From: Asterias amurensis
Taxonomy: Eukaryota > Echinodermata > Asteroidea > Forcipulatida > Asteriidae
Length of the DNA: 64,000 nucleotides
Assembly (NCBI RefSeq): GCF_032118995.1
Contig: NC_092651.1
Span: 16,679,349-16,743,348 of the forward strand
Reading direction: 5' to 3'
Within the stretch, counting starts at the first letter, position 1; every line of letters begins with the position of its first letter. Shown here piece by piece: positions 12,160 through 21,399 of this stretch. Made by a program: the position numbers and the translations under genes. The notes beneath the pieces were generated by a model. That model searched no databases. It was given only the letters and a program-made list of their open reading frames with translations, and had not been told where the DNA came from.

Positions 12160-12332
12160 AGCATTGACGTCATCAAGCCGCCATCTTTGAGGTAAACCAA
12201 AGACGAAACATTTAAAATGCACAGATTTTTATGCATAACGCATATAATTGGCCAAATGAGCTGAGCAACCTCCCTTTTACCACCAGGCGAGGGCGCCCTG
12301 CTCAAATGATGTCATATGCATAAGATCCATCA
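12160..12332. repeat. Diverged MITE M7 in a host intron
   Basis: Contains TGACGTCATCAAGCCGCCATC near the left and ATGTCATATGCATAAGATCC near the right. This matches the element at 33318-33503 and, more weakly, 6731-6897. Confidence 0.5.
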
Positions 12333-12448
12333 TAGAAACCTGGTTTGGATTTTGATCAAACAACACAGCACAAATATAGTTGGAACAATTATCAGTAAGG
12401 TGTGCATATATGCATGGAAAAATAATTTCTTGTTTCTTTAGTAAGGGA

Positions 12449-12536
12449 ATGGTTCAGATCTCCAAGGTGAAGTGTGCCCCAACACAGTGTAGGAACAACA
12501 CTAGGGATCAACGGATAAGGGTCTCATCATAACCAT
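12449..12536 (-). ncRNA. C/D snoRNA family C, copy C3 (diverged)
   Basis: Same stem, C box, D box and 28S guide as C1 and C2, and it keeps the internal block TATCCGTTGATCCCTAGTG almost intact. The segment between them is largely different and 3 nt longer. The conserved parts therefore mark the functional elements: one guide before D and possibly a second internal one. Confidence 0.8.
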
Positions 12537-12988
12537 GTGATTTTCATTTTCGTAAAACTTATTCAGATTTCCTGCGCTTCATAAATTTTGGCTAAAATTA
12601 TAAGTAACTGATAATTGAGGTTGATCCAGTTTAGTCACAATAATGTACCATCACCGTAAATTTGGACACAAAAAAAAGCAAAGCATTCACACAAAAATTT
12701 AGTGGCTGTTCAAGAAACCAATGACCAAGAATAATGGTTGCTTGCTATTCAAAATAAATAGGACAGGTTCAAAAAAGTCAATTACATCAGGGGAAAATGA
12801 GATTCAAGAAATCAACTTACCACTTTCATCATCATACAGTGCTCCAAGAAAGATGCTCCGAGATTCGTCTTTTATGCTGGAAAGCCTGATATGAAAATTC
12901 AGAAATCGTCACGGTTACATAAAATAGAAAAAATGTTCGGGAAAAAACCTCAATCTTCTGAATTTGTTTGGAAGCATCAATATATCAT

Positions 12989-13086
12989 TTGGCTAAGACA
13001 TCCAAGGAAGTTTAAACCATCATCAAGACCCGGAGGTCTCTATGGTGGAAACTGCAGATGTTGGGAAAAAATATCATCATCGCCAA
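12989..13086 (-). ncRNA. SNORD14: U14 snoRNA copy 2, D box changed
   Basis: Carries the C box, GCAGTTTCCACC and the 18S guide CTTCCTTGGATGT. The D box reads CTTA instead of CTGA. The terminal stem has drifted to TTGGC...GCCAA but still pairs. 104 nt upstream of the 3' splice site of exon 12821-12885. Possibly a dying copy. Confidence 0.78.
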
Positions 13087-13789
13087 TCTACTTTGATTTC
13101 TTCCTAGTTAATGTATTTATAAATGGTGTACTCTTTATAATCAGATATAAGCCCGATACCATATCCTGTCTGGTTGTACACATGTGTTCCGTTGTTATTC
13201 ATTTCAGTTACGAGTGACACAAGGTATTAACTAGAAATTGAAAAAAGTGTTACATTTTTTTCTTCTTAAATGAATATTTAGCATTTTCACATTCCTTGCA
13301 AGTGCACCACTGGAAGACATCCACAGAGAAACTTTTTTATCTTTTGAGCATTAGCCTAAATATTATGGTTAACATTTTTCTTTACTAGGTATGCGATAAA
13401 GTTATGGCAAAGTAAGGAGTAACCTGCATAGTGCTTATTTTTAATTTAATTTTAAACTTAATTTCCAGTTTCTGTGGCACTATAAAAATGAGGATATGAA
13501 AATTGGGGGTCTGTCAACAAGAAATCGGGGAAAAAAATCCATTCAAATAGCTCATCATGGCCAGAAAAACATCAGCCACAATTTTGTGAACTACGCTCCT
13601 TTTTTGTTTTACAGTCATTGTGTTAAGATTAACAAAAAGGTTTCAAACTTGCTCACATTTTTGATGGTTGCTTTGTATGATCAGCTTGGTATTCCTGTAG
13701 AGTGGGAAAGAAATATAATTATCAATAAAGGTTAGGAATCAATGTCTCCGTCATGGGTTTTTCTTTAAAGAAATAAAAAACACATGTCT

Positions 13790-13882
13790 GGCTTGTTCAG
13801 ATTTGGTTTGGCTTACAAAAGTCGCTTTCAATATCAGCATCTATCGATAAGCTGGGGAAAGAAATTATCATCATTACAAGCC
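13790..13882 (-). ncRNA. C/D snoRNA family A, copy A4
   Basis: 93 nt, identical to A1-A3. Between host exons about 13987-14036 and 13386-13423. Flanks unrelated to those of the array copies to the right. Confidence 0.85.
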
Positions 13883-14177
13883 TTCAAGTCTATTTAATTT
13901 ATGTAGACTGTCTACACCGCAGGAACATCATAATTCCTTTATAGGTTAAATTTCATTAAGATTAAAACACAATTAAGTTGACATACCTTACTTGGTCTTC
14001 AGTTTGATGGGTCGTGCCATTTCTTGCTGATGACTTAGATGGTGAACCAAGCAGGCTTTATTAGACCAGTCTCATCAGACTACAGAGACATAAATAGGTA
14101 CCGAGTTAAAACAAATTATATTTGGTCAACAATCTCAAAAGGGACACTAAATATATAAGAAACAAAGAAATTCAGTG

Positions 14178-14527
14178 TTTAAGACACTGGACACCTTTGG
14201 TTATTGTCAATGGCCACTCTTGTCGCCTTAACAACAACAAAAGTGTGAAAATTTGACTCAATTGCTCGTCGAAATTGCGAGATAATAATGGAAGAAAAAA
14301 CACCATTGTCACACGAAGTTGTGTGCTTTCAGGACCTCAAAATCTCATTGAGGTCTCAAAATCAAATTTGTGGAAAATTACTTCTTTAACAGAAACTAGG
14401 TTACTTCGGAGGGAGCTGTTTCTCACAATGTTTTATACTATCAACAGCTCTACATTGCTCGTTACCAAGTAAGTTTTTATGCTAACAATTATTTTGAGTA
14501 ATTACAAATAGTGTCCAGTGCCTTTTA
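14178..14527 (+). repeat. MITE M1 copy in a host intron
   Basis: M1 element with the usual ends. Its right end (AGTGTCCAGTGCCTTTTAAT) runs directly into the 49-bp tandem array. Confidence 0.75.
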
Positions 14528-14901
14528 ATCTTTGGTGATTGAGTGCCCAACTGAACATAGTGTCCAGTGCCTTTTAATCTTTGGTGATTGAGTGCCCAAC
14601 TGAACATAGTGTCCAGTGCCTTTTAATCTTTGGTGATTGAGTGCCCAACTGAACATAGTGTCCAGTGCCTTTTAATCTTTGGTGATTGAGTGCCCAACTG
14701 AACATAGTGTCCAGTGCCTTTTAATCTTTGGTGATTGAGTGCCCAACTGAACATAGTGTCCAGTGCCTTTTAATCTTTGGTGATTGAGTGCCCAACTGAA
14801 CATAGTGTCCAGTGCCTTTTAATCTTTGGTGATTGAGTGCCCAACTGAACATAGTGTCCAGTGCCTTTTAATCTTTGGTGATTGAGTGCCCAACTGAACA
14901 T
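14510..14901 (+). repeat. 49-bp tandem repeat, eight units
   Basis: Eight essentially identical 49-bp units starting AGTGTCCAGTGCCTTTTAAT and ending CCAACTGAACAT, 392 bp in total. The first 19 bp of each unit are the terminal sequence of the adjoining MITE, so the array grew from the MITE end plus flank. The long minus-strand frame here (14770-14967) is a product of the repeat. Confidence 0.95.
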
Positions 14902-14967
14902 CATCCACACGCATTCATGCATGAGCGTACTAAGAACCAACACCAAGTTACTACACGTTATGGTCAT

Positions 14968-15067
14968 GTCAGCTCAGACATCCAAGGAAGTTGAAACCAT
15001 CATCAAGACCCGGAGGTCTCTATGGTGGAAACTGCAGATGTTGGGAAAAAATATCATCATCGCTGAC
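14968..15067 (-). ncRNA. SNORD14: U14 snoRNA copy 3
   Basis: 100 nt with a perfect six-pair stem GTCAGC...GCTGAC, C box, GCAGTTTCCACC, 18S guide and intact CTGA D box. The MITE and tandem array at 14178-14901 now separate it from its 3' splice site. Confidence 0.9.
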
Positions 15068-15275
15068 AAAATTATGTTTTCTCAAAAACAAACTAAAAAT
15101 TGAATAAAACACTTACCTTAACTCCTCAGTATTCCTGCATACTTGTACACAGTATTCCTGCATACTTGGACTCCTATGAAGGTAAATAATAAATATAATA
15201 GAACTTTAGTTGGGCAACTGAGAAAAAAAGATTTGGGCGGTATTGTTAACACACCAGTACAGGAACGATTCTGGG

Positions 15276-15368
15276 GGCTTGTTCAGATTTGGTTTGGCTT
15301 ACAAAAGTCGCTTTCAATATCAGCATCTATCGATAAGCTGGGGAAAGAAATTATCATCATAACAAGCC
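15276..15368 (-). ncRNA. C/D snoRNA family A, copy A5
   Basis: One base from the A consensus, between the stem and the C box (TTATGATGA instead of TAATGATGA). 103 nt before the 3' splice site of exon 15117-15173. Confidence 0.85.
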
Positions 15369-15562
15369 ATTGAATAGAAATGTACAGATTAATTTTTCAA
15401 ACAGGACTAAATCCTAAAATCTTTAAACTTTCTTACCTATTCTTTCCACAGGCATCTTCACGTGTTTCTTGAACTATCTGCAAGAAACAAATCAATCAAA
15501 CTCCATAAACAAAAACATGAAATATAATCAAAGTTTAAGTTCAGATTAACTCCTATTTTTTG

Positions 15563-15662
15563 GTCAGCTAAGACATCCAAGGAAGTTTAAACCATCATCA
15601 AGACCCGGAGGTCTCTATGGTGGAAACTGCAGATGTTGGGAAAAAATATCATCATCGCCGAC
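15563..15662 (-). ncRNA. SNORD14: U14 snoRNA copy 4, D box changed
   Basis: C box, 18S antisense elements and stem are intact, but the D box is CTTA. 86 nt before exon 15437-15477. A CTGA occurs a few bases further 3' inside the stem strand, where it is unlikely to form a proper C/D motif. Confidence 0.78.
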
Positions 15663-15706
15663 AAAACATTGTTTGCTTAACAAAAAATAAAATGTAATAA
15701 GCTTAC

Positions 15707-15781
15707 CATTGGTTCATATACTATCATGTGATCGTTACTCGACTGCAAAGTAATGACTGCCAAAAATAGAAGCATTGTTAT
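15707..15781 (-). other. Host-gene exon in place of a type-1 exon
   Basis: Acceptor TTACACAG and donor AATG|GTAAGC. It occupies the position that a 57-nt type-1 exon has in the neighbouring units but has unrelated sequence. One frame is open and hydrophobic (ITMLLFLAVITLQSS), though exons on either side do not continue it. Confidence 0.4.
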
Positions 15782-16149
15782 CTGTGTAAAAAAAAAGAAG
15801 AAAGTAAAATGACAATAAAAAACACATATACATGGTTAATTGGCAGCAGAGTGTTTTGGTCAACAATGTTCCATGTTTATAGTGGAGTGGGTGGGAAGGG
15901 ATTCCTGTTATTATAGGATCTAGATTCAGACTATAAGCAGTCGTAAGCAAAACTTTTAAGGCCTCATTCATAGTTTTCTGATTTATCCCAAGGAAAATAA
16001 AATAAAAATAAAAATAAGAAAACAGATTTCAAGTCGTAAGAATATCATGCATCTATTCTAAATAATAGCGATGAATGCTATTGTTCAAAGTAAGAATATA
16101 AAATGGACCACTTTTGTTGTGTGAGAAGGGGACAAATTGATCATTATAA

Positions 16150-16242
16150 GGCTTGTTCAGATTTGGTTTGGCTTACAAAAGTCGCTTTCAATATCAGCAT
16201 CTATCGATAAGCTGGGGAAAGAAATTATCATCATTACAAGCC
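16150..16242 (-). ncRNA. C/D snoRNA family A, copy A6
   Basis: 93-nt consensus copy with intact stem and boxes. In the intron between exons 16352-16392 and 15707-15781. The 300 bp between it and the latter acceptor have no match in other units. Confidence 0.85.
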
Positions 16243-16473
16243 ATTGATCTTAATTCTCATAAAAATGTATAGGTTTACATTTACAATGCGACTATTACGT
16301 TTATTCACCTTGACAATCAATGTAATACTAAAAATCTTGCAATGTTCTTACCCAATCTGTCCACCAGCATCTTCAAATGCTTCTTGAAAAGTCTGCAAGA
16401 AATAAATGAATGAAACTCCATAAACAAATGAAACAAATATAATCAAAGTCGAAATCAAATTAAATAAGATTTT

Positions 16474-16573
16474 ATCAGCTCAGACATCCAAGGAAGTTGA
16501 AACCATCATCAAGACCCGAAGGTCTCTCTGGTGGAAACTGCAGATGTTGGGAAAAAATATCATCATCGCCAAC
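16474..16573 (-). ncRNA. SNORD14: U14 snoRNA copy 5
   Basis: Intact C and D boxes, GCAGTTTCCACCAGA and the 18S guide. The stem is weaker than in copy 3 (GTTGGC against GCTGAT). 82 nt before the 3' splice site of exon 16352-16392. Confidence 0.88.
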
Positions 16574-16780
16574 AAAATTATGTTTTCTCAAAAACAAACT
16601 CAAACTGAATAAAACATTTACCTTAACTCCTCATTCTTCCTGGATACTTGTACACAGTATTCCTGCATACTTGTACTCCTGTGAAGGTAAATGATAAATA
16701 TCAAAGAACTTTAGTTGGGCAACTGAGAAAAAAAGATTTGGGCGGTATTGTTACCGCACCAGTACAGGAACGATTCTGGA

Positions 16781-16873
16781 GGCTTGTTCAGATTTGGTTT
16801 GGCTTACAAAAGTCGCTTTCAATATCAGCATCTATCGATAAGCTGGGGAAAGAAATTATCATCATAACAAGCC
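16781..16873 (-). ncRNA. C/D snoRNA family A, copy A7
   Basis: Same single change as A5 (TTATGATGA), which supports a shared duplication with that unit. 103 nt before exon 16622-16678. Confidence 0.85.
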
Positions 16874-17080
16874 AGTGATCTTAATTATCATAAAAATGTA
16901 CAGAATAATTTTTCAAATGGGACTAAATCCTAAAATCTTGTAACTTTCTTACCTATTCTCTCCACAGGCATCTTCAAGTGTTTCTTGAACTATCTGCAAG
17001 AAATAAACAAATCAAACTCCATAAACAAAAACGAGAAAAACTCATAAAATTTGAAGTTCAGATTAAATTCCTATTTTTAG

Positions 17081-17180
17081 GTCAGCTCAGACATCCAAGG
17101 AAGTTTAAACCATCATCAAGACCCGGAGATCTCTATGGTGGTAACTGCAGATGTTGGGAAAAAATATCATCATCGTCTAC
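17081..17180 (-). ncRNA. SNORD14: U14 snoRNA copy 6, changed 18S antisense element
   Basis: Boxes and the D-proximal 18S guide are intact, but the invariant CAGTTTCCACC reads CAGTTACCACC, and the distal stem strand is GTAGAC instead of GTCGGC. Pairing to 18S would be interrupted. 88 nt before exon 16953-16993. Confidence 0.8.
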
Positions 17181-17386
17181 AAAATTATGTTTTCTCAAAA
17201 GCCAACTAAAATTGAATAAAACATTTACCTTAAATCCTCAGTATTCCTGCATACTTGTACACAATATTCCTGCATACTTGGACTCCTATGAAGGTAAATG
17301 ATAAATATAAAAGAACTTTAGTCGGGCAACTGAGAAAAAAGATTTGAGCGGTATTGTTATCACACCAGTACAGGAACGATTCTGGA

Positions 17387-17479
17387 GGCTTGTTCAGATT
17401 TGGTTTGGCTTACAAAAGTCGCTTTCAATATCAGCATCTATCGATAAGCTGGGGAAAGAAATTATCATCATTACAAGCC
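17387..17479 (-). ncRNA. C/D snoRNA family A, copy A8
   Basis: 93-nt consensus copy. 102 nt before exon 17229-17285. Part of the roughly 600-bp repeating unit. Confidence 0.85.
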
Positions 17480-17941
17480 ACTGACCTTAAATAAAATGTC
17501 TTAAAAATGTATGGAAAAAAAATCAGACTGTTGTGTAAATTCAACTCTGGAAATTAATCTATTTCCTAAAGATCTTGTAATTTCCTCACCCATTCTTTCC
17601 ACAAGCATCTTCAAATGTTTCTTGAAGGATTATCTCGCATACCTGTAACACCGTAGAAGAAAGTACACAATTAATCAAAGTTATCAAAAAATGGAGATAC
17701 AAATTTGGACAGTACTGTAATTACACTGGGAAAACAGGATCAAGCCTACATTTAGCAAAATTATATCACTGTGAGTTTTAAATAACTTTTTCGTTCAAAT
17801 TTGGTTTGTCAACACAAACTCTGGTTTGTGTTCTCTGTACTTGTTAAGAATCAAAGTGATTGAAACACGCCTCAAGTCAATTTTTATTTTTTTTTAAATT
17901 AAAAGAAAAAAAGAAGAAAAAATATGCAAAAAAAAGATTTT

Positions 17942-18041
17942 GTCAGCTCAGACATCCAAGGAAGTTGAAACCATCATCAAGACCCGGAGGTCTCTCTGGT
18001 GGAAACTGCAGATGTTGGGAAAAAATATCATCATCGCCGAC
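17942..18041 (-). ncRNA. SNORD14: U14 snoRNA copy 7
   Basis: Full set of U14 elements: stem GTCGGC...GCTGAC, C box, GCAGTTTCCACCAGA, guide CTTCCTTGGATGT and CTGA D box. Lies between exons 18093-18138 and 17590-17642. Most upstream U14 in the transcript. Confidence 0.9.
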
Positions 18042-18235
18042 ATAATAATTGCGAAGAAAAAAAAATTAAATGAAAACAAATTATAAACTTACAAGTTTCT
18101 TTTTCTCCCAATTGTCTTCGTACTCCTTTTCCTTTTTCCTAAAAAATATATAAAACAAAAAGTATAAACAAATAAAGTACGAGACCATTTTGTTGAAAAA
18201 GATTTTAGAATTTGTTTACTCAGTTGAAACAAACA

Positions 18236-18328
18236 GGCTTGTTCAGATTTGGTTTGGCTTACAAAAGTCGCTTTCAATATCAGCATCTATCGATAAGCTG
18301 GGGAAAGAAATTATCATCATAACAAGTC
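18236..18328 (-). ncRNA. C/D snoRNA family A, copy A9
   Basis: First snoRNA of the transcript, in intron 1, 98 nt before exon 18093-18138. Two changes from consensus: TTATGATGA at the C box flank, and a stem base that creates one mismatch (GACTTGT against ACAAGCC). Confidence 0.83.
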
Positions 18329-19206
18329 CTGCCCAGTAAATTAGTTTTAAATCTATATTTTCTTTAAATCGACAATTTATAGTTGATACAGCTGTGTCAG
18401 TATGCAAACAAATCAGCAGCAAACTGCACAGTGCTGATGAAGTTTTACAACATCGAGCGTCTGCATTGGACATTTCATAAAATTACACCAAAAAAAGCGT
18501 GCACAATTTTTGTTAATTAATTAATGTACACGCCAAACATTTTAAGTGAATAAAGGGGAGAAATTGGAAAAAGTTTCTGTATCTTGCCACCACTTTTTCA
18601 TTCGCCTTGAAATAAAACAGCATATTTACTCAAGTTAGACTTAGAATATTTCTTTTGTTAAAAAACTTTTTTATTTACAACTAAGGAATTCAAGATGCCC
18701 TTTCCTAAATAGGACATACAAATTAATTGTTATATTTTAAAAATATTTTACACTACACAGCACTACACTACAGCCAGCACAACAGCCCGTTCCTATAAAA
18801 AAATACTTAATTTTAACTTAAGTATGATTATGAATTTCAAATTCAATTCAGTTTAGAACACACATCAGAAAAGAGAAAGTATACTATCTTATATGTTTTT
18901 TTTATGTTCAAATCAAAGTCACACTGTGTTCATCAATTAATGTTAAATTTGCTATTAGTACAATAATGCGAAGCAAGAGTCAAAGTCAAAGAGAACTTGA
19001 TGTGGACCGCCACGCGCGCAAAGGCCGCACGCATGGTGCGGTTGGGTAATCCACCGGCCCGTACACGTGGTGTCGTCGTCTGGCGACCTGTGTGTGTTCG
19101 GTTTTTTTAATACGTGAATGAAGATGAAGTTTACGGACTTTGCTTAGTTCATTAACACAAACAAGATAACCACCAAACCAATATAACTTCTGAATATCAT
19201 GCTTAC

Positions 19207-19522
19207 GTAAACTTCATGATGGTCAAACTGCTGTCGGAAGGCGTAAATGCCTCCGAAAAGAGGGAATTTTCGAGGACGAGCTGAGTGTTCACCATCAACC
19301 GGTCCTGCTTCCATCACGCGGTGCAGCCAAAAGACCATACAAATTCTGCTGTGCGTGCGTGTTTCTCCGTTCTCCTCGCAAATTTCACTGTTGTGTACAA
19401 GGGTGGGTACCAGGCAAAACACGCCTTGCAATTGATAAGAGCGCCCTCTTGTGTAAAGTTTAGCCCCCGCCCTTTCCCTTCTCTTGTTCCTGCCCGTTGT
19501 GCTCGGGAGGGGAGGGGAGGGG
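19207..19522 (-). promoter_or_regulatory. Candidate first exon and promoter of the snoRNA host gene
   Basis: A GT donor (TTTAC|GTAAGC) ends an exon at 19207. Upstream on the same strand, TATAAAAAATATT (19524-19535) is followed by the pyrimidine run CCCCTCCCCTCCCCTCCC (19505-19522). This would suit a 5'-TOP start, which is usual for snoRNA host genes. An open frame (19144-19431, containing RPRKFPLFGGIYAF) reads through the exon and could mean the first exon is coding. I do not recognise that peptide. Confidence 0.35.
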
Positions 19523-19539
19523 AATATTTTTTATATTTT

Positions 19540-21094
19540 GAATATTAGTTTGTACATGTTCTTACCACTGTTTAAAGCAGGGTTTACTTTCTTCGCTGAA
19601 AATATATGAAAAAAACTTTGCAGGTTGACCCAGTAATTGTTTTGTACAAAAAGTACAAATTCACTGCACGCACAAGGCATCCAAACAAAACTAAAGTTTC
19701 CAAAAACAAGTGTTTAAAAACACTTTGTTTTGTCTGCCAAATCCAAACTTGAAAATGGAAGCAGTAAATGTACACAAAATGCTCATTTCAAAATCAATGA
19801 ACCAAGACAGACAATTACAAATCAAACAACAAATTACAAAAGGACCTTTTTTTATTTAAGGGTTTCCCCACAATTTATTTCAAATTTTAATGCATCCGAC
19901 TAAATCAGAGCAAAAGACAGTTCGAGAATCAACAAAATAATGTTGACACTATTGGAATTAGTTTTCCAGTACCTCATCTGCAACTATCCTTTGATTTGAC
20001 ATTCTCAAGGTTAAATACAAACTAACACTAAACATATAATAATAATTGTTGACAACAAATACAAAATAACAAACCCGGTCTTAATAATAAAAAACAAAAA
20101 ATATTACACAAACTATAGCTGATTGAAGGATGACTGTTGCCCAATTTCAGAGCTGCTTGACAATTTGTTGCTTAGAAGAAATGAGCAGGATACCAGTCAT
20201 TTATTATACGGGTGAAATAATAGATTGGCTGCTAATTTCTTTTTGGTAAGCATGATTTGTTGTGCTTAGCTACCTTTTTGTGCATAAGCAGCTCTATGAA
20301 AATGGGCCCTGGCTCACGATGAAATTGAACTCTCATCCAGTTACTGCACATAACAAGTCAGGGGATGGATCTCACAAAGAGTAGGACGAGTTACTGCAGT
20401 AACTAACTTAGGACTGCAGCTCTATGAAATTGGGCCCTGGCACATGGCTGTACATGAAATTGAACTCGCACCCAGTTACTGCACATGCAAGGGGAGCAAC
20501 TTAGCCAGGGGGTGGATTTCACAAAGAGTTTAGGACCAGATATCGAGTTAGGACGAGTCACTACAGTAACTATCTTAGTCACAGTCTTAGGAGATATAAA
20601 AACTTAGACTTTTCCACTGGTCCTAAGTTTGGATTAGCCTAAGTTACTGGTCCTAGTGCTTGACTAGCATAAGTTTTCAATATCTCATAACTCTTTGTGA
20701 AATCGACCCCTGAGGAGTTAACAATTCCAGTTGCAGCCACTGGGTCTGCCACGCCTAATTAAGTAATTGCAAAAAAAAAAAACAATCATATTGAAACTAA
20801 TTAATCACAAATAATTATTTTAAACTATCAAAATCATCAAAAATAAAAGTATACCTCTATTAATTGCAGTAAACAAATCACATAGACTTGTCATAATATT
20901 TTTTATAATCATTTCATCTGGTGTATTTATACATTATGTACATAAATCAACATTAATATCAACCAATTCAAAAGTTAAAAGGTCTTTTCCCACATGCTCA
21001 GTGAAAATTTGTTTACTTCAAAAAAATCACAAAAGAAAGAGAGAAGTCTTCAAATGATGTCTATTATTTGCAGAACTGAATCTATAGTTAAATC
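19540..21094. other. Intergenic stretch with foldback debris
   Basis: No gene seen. 20235-20320 and 20410-20470 carry the GGGCCCAATTTCATAGAGC family (M5). 20495-20712 carries an M4 foldback (GATTTCACAAAGAGTTTAGG and inverse). Confidence 0.6.
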
Positions 21095-21399
21095 TCTTTA
21101 AAGGCACTGGAAACTTTTGGTAATTGTCAAAGACCAGTCTTCTCACCTTGCAAAACAACAAAAAATGGTTGTCGAAGTTTCGAGATAATAATGGAAGAAA
21201 TGTACACTTTTGAGGTCTTGAAATCAAATTAAAATATATTTGTGGAAAATTACTTCTTCCTCAAAAACTACGTTTCTTCAGAGGGAGCTGTTTCTCATAA
21301 TGTTTATACTATTAAAAGCTCTCCATTGCTCGTTACCAAGAAAAGTGTTATGCTAACAATTTATTTGAAGTAATTACCAATAGTGTACAGTGCCTTTAA
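21095..21399 (+). repeat. MITE M1 copy
   Basis: Somewhat diverged element with ends AAAGGCACTGGAAACTTTTG and GTGTACAGTGCCTTTAA. From 21400 to 22600 follows AT-rich sequence with two loosely repeated blocks (21750-22060) and no gene. Confidence 0.75.

Larger units (their letters stand above)
14930..17660 (-). repeat. Tandemly duplicated exon-intron units of about 600 bp
   Basis: The order type-1 exon (57 nt, containing AAGTATGCAGGAATA), U14, type-2 exon (41 nt, containing TCAAGAAAC), snoRNA A repeats with spacings of about 595-631 bp. U14 copies start at 14968, 15563, 16474 and 17081; A copies at 15276, 16150, 16781 and 17387. One unit is longer by about 300 bp. Introns as well as snoRNAs are similar between units, so the duplication is recent. 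Confidence 0.85.
7475..19522 (-). ncRNA. Multi-snoRNA host gene (probably non-coding), 19 intronic C/D snoRNAs
   Basis: Transcribed right to left. It consists of short exons (26-77 nt) with consensus GT...AG borders, and nearly every intron carries exactly one C/D-box snoRNA on the same strand. Exons I can place, in order: end of exon 1 at 19207, then 18093-18138, 17590-17642, 17229-17285, 16953-16993, 16622-16678, 16352-16392, 15707-15781, 15437-15477, 15117-15173, about 13987-14036, 13386-13423, 12821-12885, 11952-12028, 11319-11357, 10445-10507, 9825-9850, 8550-8599, 7637-7689. The last exon lies below 7475 and was not found. The exons at 11952-12028 and 10445-10507 have stops in all three frames, and exon phases do not chain, so the spliced RNA is probably not translated, as in vertebrate UHG/GAS5. 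About half of the snoRNAs end 82-104 nt before the next 3' splice site, close to the spacing used by animal intronic C/D snoRNAs. Exon limits are by eye. Confidence 0.75.

Noticed and set aside
14770..14967. Minus-strand protein with repeated sequence
   Set aside because: Produced entirely by the 49-bp tandem repeat, whose three-unit period keeps frames open.
15437..17642. Short repeated exons (for example QETLEDACG) as a protein repeat
   Set aside because: The open frame of type-2 exons cannot be continued into type-1 exons and back without a stop, and other exons of the same transcript are closed in all frames.
9219..18041. Repeated blocks of about 93 and 100 bp as MITEs with short inverted ends
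   Set aside because: The inverted ends are only 6-7 bp and directly flank C and D boxes. The longer block carries the U14 18S-complementary elements, and all copies lie on one strand, one per intron. snoRNA explains all of this; a transposon does not.
18093..18138. Coding exon reading KKEKEYEDNWEKKKL
   Set aside because: It looks like a coiled-coil protein exon, but all three frames are open by composition and the phase does not fit the neighbouring exons. Treated as a host-gene exon.
7475..18328. CRISPR-like array
   Set aside because: Regular repeats with unique spacers suggested it at first glance, but repeats are 93-100 nt, spacers are hundreds of bases with splice sites, and the DNA is clearly animal.
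19144..19431. 95-codon minus-strand membrane protein gene
   Set aside because: A consensus GT donor at 19207 interrupts the hydrophobic end, and the frame coincides with the likely first exon of the snoRNA host. Kept only as a possibility.
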